DNA from: Alphaproteobacteria bacterium
Lineage (GTDB): Bacteria; Pseudomonadota; Alphaproteobacteria; Caulobacterales; Parvularculaceae
Reading direction: 5' to 3'
Length of the DNA: 57,876 bases
Assembly (NCBI GenBank): GCA_013151255.1
Contig: JAADIQ010000061.1
Location: 1-57,876, forward strand
In this document: piece after piece, positions 27,680 to 35,638 of the stretch
Numbering within the stretch: position 1 is the stretch's first letter
Layout: the number at the start of each line of letters is the position of its first letter
Notes under the pieces: model-generated
What the model saw: only the letters and a program-made list of their open reading frames with translations
What the model was told of the DNA's origin: nothing
Database searches by the model: none
Made by a program: the position numbers and the translations under genes

Positions 27680-28531
27680 TCAGCTTTGATTTTTAATCGC
27701 CGCGGCGAGCGAAGATGCAGCGGAGCCGGGCTTTAGCGGCTTTTGCTGGCTCTCATGCGGCGCCCAGCCGGTGAGGTAAACGATATCGAACGTTTCGCGC
27801 CCGCCTGAAGCAGCGAAAATCTCCAACATACGGTTGACGACAGCGCGGCTTAGCGGCTGTTGCTGGCGGGCGAGCACATTGGTCTCGCCCATTCCGCGCA
27901 GATCGCAGAGCAGGCGCGCAGGGTCGCGATAGGTGATGGAGACTTTGTCGACATCCGTCACCGGCAGGGCGAAGCCGGCGCGCGAAAGCGCTCGCCCGAA
28001 ATCTTGTATTGCCGCAAAGGGCGCAATGCGCGCCGCGACGCCGCCGGTGATTTCTGTTTCCGCCGTATAAAGAGCGCTGCGTAAATTTTGTAACGTATCG
28101 CCGCCAAAGACCGCGGCGATGAACAGACCGTCAGGCTTCAAGGCGGCGCGCGCTTGCGCCAGGGCGCCGATGAAGTCATTGGCGGTGTGCAGCGTTAACA
28201 GGCTGACAATGAGATCGAGGCTTTGTGGGCGCAACGGCATGCGTTCGCTATCGGCGACAAAACCGGCATGAGCGCCATCGAGCCTTGCCGCTGCGCTATC
28301 CATGGAGAAGGCCGCGCCGACCCCGCAAGCCGGCGTCAGCATCGCGGTCAATCCGCCCGCGCCGTCAAACAAAGCTTGTGGAAAATCCCGTTTGACGGTT
28401 TCGAGCCGGTCGATGATGTCTTCCATCGCCCGGCGGTGGAGAAAGTCAAAATCGGAAAAATTCGCAGCGCTGCGCGCCCTGCGCTGGCGCACAAGCGGAC
28501 GGTTGAAGATTTGCGGCGGTGATTTTTCCAT
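27680..28531 (-). CDS. SAM-dependent methyltransferase, NDUFAF5/BioC-like
   Basis: A class I methyltransferase of 283 residues. The N-terminal IFNRPLVRQRRARSAANFSD and FLHRRAMEDIIDRLETVKRD are the signature of the alphaproteobacterial family related to mitochondrial NDUFAF5, which hydroxylates an arginine of complex I; bacterial members have no proven substrate. The SAM site is degenerate (LFDGAGGLTAMLTPACG), and the post-I region SLDLIVSLLTLHTANDFIGA is conserved. A BioC-like role is possible but less likely. It is divergent from comF, as in many relatives. Confidence 0.85.
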   Translation of the reverse strand: MEKSPPQIFNRPLVRQRRARSAANFSDFDFLHRRAMEDIIDRLETVKRDFPQALFDGAGGLTAMLTPACGVGAAFSMDSAAARLDGAHAGFVADSERMPLRPQSLDLIVSLLTLHTANDFIGALAQARAALKPDGLFIAAVFGGDTLQNLRSALYTAETEITGGVAARIAPFAAIQDFGRALSRAGFALPVTDVDKVSITYRDPARLLCDLRGMGETNVLARQQQPLSRAVVNRMLEIFAASGGRETFDIVYLTGWAPHESQQKPLKPGSAASSLAAAIKNQS

Positions 28532-28576
28532 CGCAGAGGTTTTCCTAAAGGCCGCGTCCGCGTTACTCTATCATCC

Positions 28577-29353
28577 ATGAGAGCGCAATTATTCCATACT
28601 ATCAGCAATGCCGCCGGCAATATTGGGCAGGCGGCGCTGAACCTGTTGATGCCGCCGCAATGTCCGGTGACCGGGGAGGCGGCAGCTGCGCCCGGAAAAT
28701 TGAGCCCGGCCGGGTGGGCGGCGATGCATTTTATTGAGCGGCCATTTTGCGGGCGATGCGGCATTCCGTTTGCGGCTGACTATGGCGAGAGCGTTGAATG
28801 TCCGGGGTGCATTGCCGAGCCGCCGGTGTTTGACCGCGCGCGGGCGGCGGTCTCGTATAATGAGGCGGCGCGCAAGGTAGTCTCGGGGCTGAAGTTCTCC
28901 GACCACATGGAATACGGAAAGATGCTCGGCGGGTGGATGGCGCGCGCCGGCGCCGGGTTTGTCACCCGCGAGACATTGCTGGCGCCGGTGCCGTTGCATT
29001 GGCGCCGGCTGATGGCGCGGCGCTATAACCAGTCGGCGTTGCTGGCGCGGTCGGTTAGCGATGTGAGCGGCGCCAAAGTCTTGTTGCGCGGGCTAAGACG
29101 AACCCGTCCGACGCCGCCGCAAAAGGAAATACCATCAGCGGAAGCAAGGCGGCGCAATGTCGCCGGGGCTTTTGCGGTGGATGAGAAATATTGCGCGGCT
29201 GTCAAAGGCGCGCATATTGTGCTCATCGATGATGTGTTGACCAGCGGCGCGACGGCGTCGGCCTGCGCGCGGGCGCTGAAACAGGCTGGGGCTTCACAAG
29301 TTGATGTCTTGGTGCTGGCGCGGGTTGTAAAAGGCGGGGCCGGCGCGATATAG
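28577..29353 (+). CDS. ComF family phosphoribosyltransferase-like protein
   Basis: A 258-residue ComF-family protein. An N-terminal double zinc ribbon (CPVTG, then CGRCG and CPGC) precedes a type I phosphoribosyltransferase fold with the PRPP loop VLIDDVLTSGATASAC near residue 217. In naturally competent bacteria ComF helps DNA uptake across the inner membrane; in many non-competent bacteria its role is undefined. The grxC gene begins 28 bp downstream, so the comF-grxC-nitrilase-DUF1178 set probably forms one transcript. Confidence 0.9.
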   Translation: MRAQLFHTISNAAGNIGQAALNLLMPPQCPVTGEAAAAPGKLSPAGWAAMHFIERPFCGRCGIPFAADYGESVECPGCIAEPPVFDRARAAVSYNEAARKVVSGLKFSDHMEYGKMLGGWMARAGAGFVTRETLLAPVPLHWRRLMARRYNQSALLARSVSDVSGAKVLLRGLRRTRPTPPQKEIPSAEARRRNVAGAFAVDEKYCAAVKGAHIVLIDDVLTSGATASACARALKQAGASQVDVLVLARVVKGGAGAI

Positions 29354-29381
29354 GCTGACCACGAGAGGCAAGCGAGCGAAC

Positions 29382-29642
29382 ATGCAAAAAGTCACAATCT
29401 ACACCAGACCGATGTGCGGGTTTTGCTCGCGCGCGATGATGTTGCTGAAACAAAAGGGCGCGGAGTTTTCGGAAATCTCAGCCGGGTTTGACAAAGCCAA
29501 ACGCGATGAGATGGTCGCCCGCTCAAACGGCCTGATGACGTTTCCGCAAATTTTTATCGGCGATGCGCATGTCGGCGGCTGTGATGAGCTTTTCGCTCTG
29601 GAACGCGCTGGCGATCTTGACCGGTTGTTACATGGCGGATGA
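29382..29642 (+). CDS. grxC: Glutaredoxin 3
   Basis: An 86-residue dithiol glutaredoxin that reduces disulfides and glutathione-mixed disulfides. The active site is Cys12-Gly-Phe-Cys15 rather than the usual CPYC, and the cis-proline loop TFPQIFIGD and GGCDEL, which bind glutathione, are intact. CGFC may shift the redox potential or favour a monothiol mechanism (inference). The last 11 bases overlap the start of the nitrilase gene. Confidence 0.94.
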   Translation: MQKVTIYTRPMCGFCSRAMMLLKQKGAEFSEISAGFDKAKRDEMVARSNGLMTFPQIFIGDAHVGGCDELFALERAGDLDRLLHGG

Positions 29643-30477
29643 TCGCAAATCCTTTTACGCGGCCTGCGTGCAGATGCGCTCCGGGCTCGACCGGGCGCGC
29701 AATCTCGCTGATGCGCTGGCGTTGATCGACGAGGCGGCTGCGTGCGGCGCGCAATTTATCGCGACGCCGGAAATGACCAATGTGGTCGACCGCAAGGGCG
29801 CGCGGCTTTTAGCAGCGTTACCCGAAGAAGACGGGCTTGAAGAAATTGCCGCCTTCGCCGCCGCCGCCAAGCGCCATCGCGTCTGGCTGTTAATTGGATC
29901 GCTAGCGGTAAAGCTCGGCGACAAGGCCGCCAATCGTAGTTTTCTATTCGGGCCCGACGGCGAGATCTCCGCGCGCTACGACAAGCTGCATATGTTCGAT
30001 GTCGACCTTCCGGGCGGCGAGAGCTGGAAGGAATCCAGGCTCTATGAGGCCGGCAAGGCCGCAATGGTGGTTGCAACACCGCTTGCGAAACTCGGTCTAA
30101 GCATCTGTTACGATGTGCGTTTTCCGCGCCTCTACCGGGCGCTGTCGCAGGCGGGGGCTGAGGTCTTGTGCGTGCCGTCGGCGTTTACCCGCCAGACCGG
30201 CATCGCCCATTGGAAGACGTTGTTGACCGCGCGGGCGATAGAAAACGGCGCCTTCGTCGTCGCCCCGGCCCAGGGCGGCGTCCATGAGGACGGGCGAGAG
30301 ACCTATGGTCATTCGATGATTATCGGGCCCTGGGGCGATGTGCTGGCGGAAGCGGACAATGACGCGCCCGGCGTCATCCTGGCGGAGATTGACCGCCAGG
30401 CCGCCAGTGAGGCGCGGCAAAGAATTCCCAATCTTGCCCTTGAACGCGAGTTCGAAATCTTCATTATCAATCAATGA
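29632..30477 (+). CDS. Carbon-nitrogen hydrolase (Nit1/Nit2-like)
   Basis: A 281-residue nitrilase-superfamily amidase. The catalytic triad is visible as Glu47 (ATPEMTN), Lys118 (YDKLHMFDVDL) and Cys159 (LSICYDVRFP). Relatives hydrolyse omega-amides or deaminated glutathione, a repair role that would fit the neighbouring glutaredoxin gene. ATG29632 overlaps grxC by 11 bp and is the natural start; the frame upstream to 29563 lies inside grxC. The stop overlaps the ATG of the DUF1178 gene (ATGA). Confidence 0.92.
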   Translation: MADDRKSFYAACVQMRSGLDRARNLADALALIDEAAACGAQFIATPEMTNVVDRKGARLLAALPEEDGLEEIAAFAAAAKRHRVWLLIGSLAVKLGDKAANRSFLFGPDGEISARYDKLHMFDVDLPGGESWKESRLYEAGKAAMVVATPLAKLGLSICYDVRFPRLYRALSQAGAEVLCVPSAFTRQTGIAHWKTLLTARAIENGAFVVAPAQGGVHEDGRETYGHSMIIGPWGDVLAEADNDAPGVILAEIDRQAASEARQRIPNLALEREFEIFIINQ

Positions 30478-30998
30478 TCAAGTACCAACTCATCTGTGAC
30501 GCCGAACATGATTTCGAAGGCTGGTTCCGCGACAGCGCTGATTATGATGCGCAGGCCGAAGACGGGCTGGTGGAGTGCCCCGCCTGCGGCAGTGAAAAAA
30601 TCCGCAAGGCGATGATGGCGCCGGCGATTGTCGGCGGCAAGCGTTCTAGTTCGCGCGCTGCGCGGCTGGCGGAAATAAAACGTGATATGGGCCAAGCGGT
30701 TGAGCGCGCCCGCGACTATGTCGAAAAGAATTTCGATTATGTCGGCGATCAGTTTCCCGAAGAAGCGCGCAAAATTCATTACGGTGAAAAAGAAGAGCGC
30801 GGCATATACGGCGAAGCCACCGGCAAGGAAGTCAAAGACCTTGTCGATGAGGGCGTCTCGGTTGCGCCCTTGCCAGGGCCGCGTCGCACATCGCCGGAAC
30901 CGTCCGATGACGCTGCCTCGCCGCAAGCCAGCGCCGCGGACAAACCCGGCAAGCCGCGCGGCAAGCAGCGCGTGACGGAAAACAAGAAACTCAACTAG
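30474..30998 (+). CDS. DUF1178 family protein
   Basis: A 174-residue protein. The N-terminal 45 residues form a zinc-ribbon-like unit (LICDAEHDFEGWFRDS, then CPACGS), followed by a charged helix with EEARKIHYGEKEERGIYGEA, the core DUF1178 signature. The last 45 residues are low-complexity and basic (GKPRGKQRVTENKKLN). The function is unknown; the family is largely proteobacterial and often follows the nitrilase gene, as here. ATGA overlap with the nitrilase gene shows translational coupling. Confidence 0.92.
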   Translation: MIKYQLICDAEHDFEGWFRDSADYDAQAEDGLVECPACGSEKIRKAMMAPAIVGGKRSSSRAARLAEIKRDMGQAVERARDYVEKNFDYVGDQFPEEARKIHYGEKEERGIYGEATGKEVKDLVDEGVSVAPLPGPRRTSPEPSDDAASPQASAADKPGKPRGKQRVTENKKLN

Positions 30999-31026
30999 CG
31001 AGTTGGGACAATGATCGTCTGCGACT

Positions 31027-32763
31027 ATGGACGCCGTTAAACACCGCCTTCTTGAGCTTTCATTTTTCGATCAGCTAGATCGCGAAACCCTTGATGCGAT
31101 TGCCGCGCGCGGGGTGTGGTCGTCGCTTGCCGGCGGCTGGGAGTTGTTTCGCGAGGGCGCGCGGTCCGATGCGCTTTATTTCAACCTGTCCGGCCGGATG
31201 ATTGTGGTACGTCAGGGGCCGGATGGCGAAGAGGTAGTGGGTTACGTGCGCGCCGGCGAGCCGGTTGGAGAGATGTCGCTGTTGTCGGGCGAGCCGCACA
31301 CCGCCACCGTCTATGCGTTGCGCGATACCGAAGTGCTGATGTTGTTGCGCAAAGACGTTGAAGATTTGCTGCACGACCATGGCGATTTCGCCAGCGCGCT
31401 GGCGCGCACCGTGCTTGATCGCGCAAGGCACCCCACAGCCAGCTTCCAGCAATCGGCGCCGCGTATTTTCGCGCTCATCGCCTCGTCGCCGTCGATTGAT
31501 ATCAATGCGCGCGCGAAGGATCTTGCCGCGCGGATATCGCGCTATGGCGTGAAAGCTGATTGGATGCCGGTGGGCGATGACGCGCCGGACAGCCGCGCCT
31601 TTGACCGGCGTGAGGAAGACAACGAGGTGGTATTGCTCGCGGCCCGCGTTGACGGTAGCGCCTGGTATCGGTTTGTGCTTCGCCACGCCGACCGGTTTTT
31701 AGTCTTTGCACGCCGTGATGCGCGTCCGCCGCGGCCGTTTCCGATGACCACGAAAACCGGCGAACGGGTGCGCAAGTTTCGCCTGGTCGATCTGGTGATG
31801 CTCCATGAGGGCGTGCCTGCCGGCCCCATCGCCGACTGGATTGATGCGATTGGCGCGGCGCGTATTCTCAATTGTCGCGGTAATCAGTGCACCGAGAGGA
31901 TTGCGCGGATTATCGCCGGGCGCTCGGTTGGGCTGGTGCTCTCAGGCGGCGGCGCGCGCGCATACGCGCATGTCGGCGCTATTAGCGCCTTGCGCGAGGC
32001 CGGCGTGCCGATTGATTTTGTCTGCGGCGCATCGATGGGCGGGGTGGTCGCCGCCTGTGTCGCCATGGGCTGGGGCAATGATGAAATCGAACGCCGCATC
32101 CGCGAGGCGTTCGTGGTCTCCAACCCGCTTGGCGATCATGTGCTGCCGGTGGTGGCGCTGACCAAAGGCAAGCGGGTTGAAAAGCGCCTCACTGAGCATT
32201 TTGGCGAGACGTTGATTGAGGAGCTTCACGTTCCGTTCTTCTGCGTGTCGTCGGATATTGCCGAAGGTCGCGCGCGCATTCATCGCCGCGGGGTGTTGCG
32301 CAAAGCCTTGCGCGCATCGATTGCCCTGCCGGGGATTTTGCCGCCGGTGATTGATGGAGATATGCTGTTGGTGGACGGCGCGGTGCTCAATAATTTTCCC
32401 ACCGATATTATGGCGGGCACGCATCGCGGCTTGATGATCGGGATTGATGTGGCGCGTCGGGGAACGATTGATATTGATGCGTTTCGCGATCCGCCGGGGT
32501 TTTTCGCCTGGATTGCCGAACATGGCGTGCGTTCTGCGCCGCCGATCATTTCGCTGCTGATGCGCACCGCGACGGCGCGTCATGAACACACCCGCAAAGT
32601 CCATCCCGCTGACATAATCATCACGCCGAATGTAGCAGGCGTGGCGCTGCGTGATTGGGAGGAATATGACGAGGCTGTTTCCAACGGCTATACTGCTGCA
32701 AAAACGGCAATCCAGGAGAACTGGGACACTCTCGGGCCGATTGTGGAGGCGGCGAGACGCTGA
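31027..32763 (+). CDS. Patatin-like phospholipase with cyclic-nucleotide-binding-like domain
   Basis: A 578-residue NTE-like esterase. Residues 10-130 form a CAP/cNMP-binding-like domain, and about 300-490 the patatin domain. The latter has oxyanion loop GGGARAYAHVG, nucleophile Ser336 in GASMG and dyad Asp450 in VDGAVLNNFP. It should deacylate phospholipids or lysophospholipids. In the nucleotide pocket the sequence is VGEMSLLSGEPHTATVYA: His91 occupies the place of the arginine that normally holds the cyclic phosphate, so ligand binding is doubtful. There is no signal peptide. It sits between DUF1178 and ubiG together with the next gene, apparently an accessory insertion. Confidence 0.92.
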   Translation: MDAVKHRLLELSFFDQLDRETLDAIAARGVWSSLAGGWELFREGARSDALYFNLSGRMIVVRQGPDGEEVVGYVRAGEPVGEMSLLSGEPHTATVYALRDTEVLMLLRKDVEDLLHDHGDFASALARTVLDRARHPTASFQQSAPRIFALIASSPSIDINARAKDLAARISRYGVKADWMPVGDDAPDSRAFDRREEDNEVVLLAARVDGSAWYRFVLRHADRFLVFARRDARPPRPFPMTTKTGERVRKFRLVDLVMLHEGVPAGPIADWIDAIGAARILNCRGNQCTERIARIIAGRSVGLVLSGGGARAYAHVGAISALREAGVPIDFVCGASMGGVVAACVAMGWGNDEIERRIREAFVVSNPLGDHVLPVVALTKGKRVEKRLTEHFGETLIEELHVPFFCVSSDIAEGRARIHRRGVLRKALRASIALPGILPPVIDGDMLLVDGAVLNNFPTDIMAGTHRGLMIGIDVARRGTIDIDAFRDPPGFFAWIAEHGVRSAPPIISLLMRTATARHEHTRKVHPADIIITPNVAGVALRDWEEYDEAVSNGYTAAKTAIQENWDTLGPIVEAARR

Positions 32764-33160
32764 TTTTAATTTTATCGGCGGCGCTTTGTGGAAGATTTTG
32801 TTTGTTTCCAAGCTGTAATTAACATGTGCTGACATCGACGTACACAACCTAAAGTAGAGTTCAAAAGTCTTATAAAAATCTGATGGTTACACCGGGAACA
32901 CTTGTTCAGACGGGCGATTTTTGGAGTTGAAACAAGTTAATGCGATGAATTTGCTCCGTGCCCGGATACAGCATGAAACAAGGCCGGCGCGCCCTTTGTC
33001 GTCTTAACTCAAACGGGCCAATTTGCGGTAACCGCAAAACATCTTGCAAACCAAGATGATAAAACTCCGTACACCGCCACCTATTTCATTGCGCCAAATT
33101 TTACTTCGCCCGTTTACCATAATTGGCAACCGAAGATATTTGCTGAACGAGAGAAGAACC
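32764..33160. other. 397-bp AT-richer intergenic region
   Basis: This gap separates the patatin gene from the repeat-protein gene and is visibly richer in A and T than its surroundings. It holds no convincing reading frame. The visible features are a TATAAA-containing stretch near 32871, the 17-bp inverted repeat at 33022-33038, and the ribosome-binding site GAGAAG before ATG33161. The region probably carries the promoter of the repeat protein. Confidence 0.5.
33022..33038. promoter_or_regulatory. 17-bp inverted repeat, candidate operator
   Basis: TTTGCGGT (33022-33029) and ACCGCAAA (33031-33038) are perfect complements around a single central base. The site lies 122 bp upstream of the repeat-protein ATG in a promoter-like region. 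The compact symmetry suits a dimeric helix-turn-helix regulator. No T-run follows, so it is not a terminator. Confidence 0.45.
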
Positions 33161-34720
33161 ATGGAATTGAATAACTCTGTTTCCGTATTGTTTAAATTTG
33201 CAGCTTCTGCAAACGCCCTGCAGGCAAAGCAAGCCGAAGCGCCCAAGGAACATAAGGGACATAGCGAACGATCTGAGGTTCGAAGAGTCTCGTTTCAAGC
33301 CCCGAGCTCTAAGGCGCTGCGTTCGAGCTATTTGGCCCAGCGGGTGGAAAAAATGTCCAACGCTTTGGCGCGTCTGCAACAGACGCTGCCATCGTTGAGC
33401 AATGCGTCCACCACTGTGGTTGAGCGCGCCCGGGGAGAGGGGAGCGCGAGCTTTGCTTATTCACTGACGCAAGATAAATTCGGCAATGTCACCGAAGAAT
33501 TTACCTTCAAAATTCAGTTTAAAGCAGCCGGCGATGCAGGCTTTACGCAAGTCAGCGCCGCGCCATCGCCTGCGCCGGCAAACAACGCCCCAGCCACTAC
33601 GCCACCGCCGGCTGTGGTTCCGGCGCCGCAAACGCCAGCGCCGCAGTCGCCGGCTCCACAGACAGGAGACACCCCTCCGGTAGCTGTAGATCCTTCCGTT
33701 GCGCCGCAAACCGGCGATGACGCTCCCAAGATGACTGTCGCCCAGCTGATCGAATATTATCGCATCGAAACCGTGGTTGCGCCGACAAGCGCTCCTGTGG
33801 GCGCCCCAGCAGTCGCCGATGCAGCGCAAGAGACGGGCGGCGACAAAAAGGGCCATGATGAGGTCGAACAGCACCGCGACGATCGCGACGACGGTGTTAA
33901 AGATGGCGGCGTTAAAATTGATGGCGGCCGTGTGGGCCGCATCTCTACCGGCTCTGGCGACGATGTCCTGGAGATTAGCGCCGATAATGTCCGCCGCATC
34001 CGCACCGGCGGCGGCGATGACACGGTGACCATCGACGCCGATAAAGTCGCTCGGATTAATACTGGCGCTGGCGATGATGTTTTAAACATCAATGCCGACA
34101 AAGTCGCGCGCATTCGCACCGGCGCCGGCGATGATACGGTGACTATCGAGGCCGACAAAGTCCGGCGCGTCAATACTGGCGCCGGAGACGACACCCTCAA
34201 CATCAACGCCGATAAAGTCGCGCGCATCAATACCGGTGCTGGAGACGATGTCCTCAACATTAATGCCGACAAAGTCACGCGGATTAGCACCGGCGAAGGC
34301 GATGATGCGCTGACCATCAACGCGGATAAGATTACACGCATCAATACCGGCGCAGGCGACGACACGCTTGTCCTCACCGCCGATACAATCGGCCGCGTTA
34401 ACGCTGGCGCCGGCGATGATACGATTACGCTGGACGCAGTCGATGCAGCAATCGGCTTCGGCAAGGGCGGCGGCGATGATGTTATCAACATCACCTCCGT
34501 CGGCGCGCTGGCCATCCAGATCGATAGCGAATTAGCAGCGTCGCTTGATGATGTGTCGATCGTTGAGGACGGCGATAATATTATCCTGGAGTTTGCTTCC
34601 GGGGAGAGCCTGACCCTCAACAATGTCGCCAACGCCGATATCATCTCGCTTCAGATTGGCGGCGAGAGCATTGACCTTCGCATCAGCGAACCGCCAGTAG
34701 CGCTGGATTTGAGCGTTTAG
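33161..34720 (+). CDS. Repeat protein with 19-residue RTX-like solenoid
   Basis: A 519-residue protein that I cannot assign to a named family. Residues 1-125 are polar and helical, with a segment SYSLTQDKFGNVTEEFTFKI-like in character; 130-175 are rich in Pro, Ala and Gln; 215-257 are charged (HDEVEQHRDDRDDG). Residues 258-428 are nine tandem 19-residue units such as VARINTGAGDDVLNINADK, plus a degenerate tenth. Each GAGDD is RTX-like and should bind calcium, forming a beta-solenoid. The C-terminus is hydrophobic and acidic (ESIDLRISEPPVALDLSV). There is no signal peptide, so type I secretion is possible, but no transporter gene is nearby. ATG33161 follows GAGAAG; the frame is open to 33044. 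Confidence 0.8.
   Translation: MELNNSVSVLFKFAASANALQAKQAEAPKEHKGHSERSEVRRVSFQAPSSKALRSSYLAQRVEKMSNALARLQQTLPSLSNASTTVVERARGEGSASFAYSLTQDKFGNVTEEFTFKIQFKAAGDAGFTQVSAAPSPAPANNAPATTPPPAVVPAPQTPAPQSPAPQTGDTPPVAVDPSVAPQTGDDAPKMTVAQLIEYYRIETVVAPTSAPVGAPAVADAAQETGGDKKGHDEVEQHRDDRDDGVKDGGVKIDGGRVGRISTGSGDDVLEISADNVRRIRTGGGDDTVTIDADKVARINTGAGDDVLNINADKVARIRTGAGDDTVTIEADKVRRVNTGAGDDTLNINADKVARINTGAGDDVLNINADKVTRISTGEGDDALTINADKITRINTGAGDDTLVLTADTIGRVNAGAGDDTITLDAVDAAIGFGKGGGDDVINITSVGALAIQIDSELAASLDDVSIVEDGDNIILEFASGESLTLNNVANADIISLQIGGESIDLRISEPPVALDLSV
33932..34444 (+). repeat. Nine in-frame 57-bp tandem repeats
   Basis: Nine units of exactly 57 bp encode the 19-residue repeat; a tenth, imperfect one extends to 34504. 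Units 3 and 6 encode the same peptide but differ at many synonymous positions, so the copies are old and held by selection on protein, not recent slippage. There are no spacers, which rules out a CRISPR array. Confidence 0.92.
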
Positions 34721-34753
34721 GCCGCGACCGGGCCCGACACTAATCAATACCAC

Positions 34754-35524
34754 TTACCGCTTCACCGCCGTCAGCATATAGTTGACGGCGGTGTCGTCAT
34801 TGATGCGCCAGATATCCATCAACGGATTATAACCGACGCCGGCCTCTGCGGTGACATTCATACCCGCGCGGACAAGCGCGGCTTTGGCCTCTTCCGGCTT
34901 GACGAATTTGCGCGGGTCATGAGTGCCCGCCGGCAGCCAGCGCAGAATATATTCACCGCCGATTTTAGCCAGCGCCAAAGCCTTCAGCGTACGGTTGATT
35001 GTCGCCATCACCATCATCCCGCCGGGCTTGACCATGCCGGCGGCGGTTTCAAGAAACAAATCGACATCGGCGACGTGCTCCACCACTTCGAGGTTTAAGA
35101 CGATATCAAACGCCGGCTCGCCAGCCGCCGCCAGTTCTTCAACGCTGGTATTGCGATAATCGATTTCCAGGCCGAGTGGGCCCGCATGCGCCAGCGCGGT
35201 CTTGATGTTGCGCTCCGCCGCGTCAATCGCCACTACCTCCGCCCCGAGACGGCGCATCGGTTCTGCAACCAGCCCGCCGCCGCAACCAATATCGAGCAGG
35301 CGCAGGCCTTCAAACGGTTTTTTCGCGCGCCGGTCGAGGTTAAAATGGGCGCAGGCGGCGTCACGAATATAGGCCAGGCGCACCGGGTTGAACTTGTGCA
35401 GCGGCTTGAACTTGCCGAACGGGTCCCACCATTCGTCGGCAATAGCAGAAAATTTCTCAATTTCCGCAGGATCTATCGTGGTTTTGCCTGCTGCGGCTGG
35501 TTTAAGCGTCTCGGCCTGGGCCAT
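34754..35524 (-). CDS. ubiG: Ubiquinone biosynthesis O-methyltransferase
   Basis: Carries out both O-methylations of ubiquinone synthesis using SAM, at the inner membrane surface. The 256-residue protein has the family N-terminus [23 protein letters not shown] motif [16 protein letters not shown], and [20 protein letters not shown]. The C-terminus [20 protein letters not shown] is conserved in alphaproteobacteria. It is divergent from lysC, with a 114-bp gap, an arrangement that is common in the class. Confidence 0.95.
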   Translation of the reverse strand: MAQAETLKPAAAGKTTIDPAEIEKFSAIADEWWDPFGKFKPLHKFNPVRLAYIRDAACAHFNLDRRAKKPFEGLRLLDIGCGGGLVAEPMRRLGAEVVAIDAAERNIKTALAHAGPLGLEIDYRNTSVEELAAAGEPAFDIVLNLEVVEHVADVDLFLETAAGMVKPGGMMVMATINRTLKALALAKIGGEYILRWLPAGTHDPRKFVKPEEAKAALVRAGMNVTAEAGVGYNPLMDIWRINDDTAVNYMLTAVKR

Positions 35525-35638
35525 GATTAAGATTTCCTCGCTTGCCTTGCCGGGGGCTGCTGCATAGAGATATCCCCGAAAATGCCCCCTCCGATCAGCG
35601 GTGACAAGACGGCAAGACCTCGCAGGTTAGAATAAGAC

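Noticed and set aside
31942..32847. 301-codon minus-strand frame opposite the patatin gene
   Set aside because: It is antisense to conserved catalytic motifs and has a composition typical of shadow frames in GC-rich DNA.
33932..34504. Tandem repeats as a CRISPR array
   Set aside because: Units are contiguous, in frame and without spacers, and they encode a regular peptide.
33757..34644. 295-codon open frame antisense to the solenoid repeats
   Set aside because: It mirrors the 57-bp repeats on the other strand; its peptide is only a Ser/Ala/Leu reflection of GDD-rich codons, and it has no ribosome-binding site.
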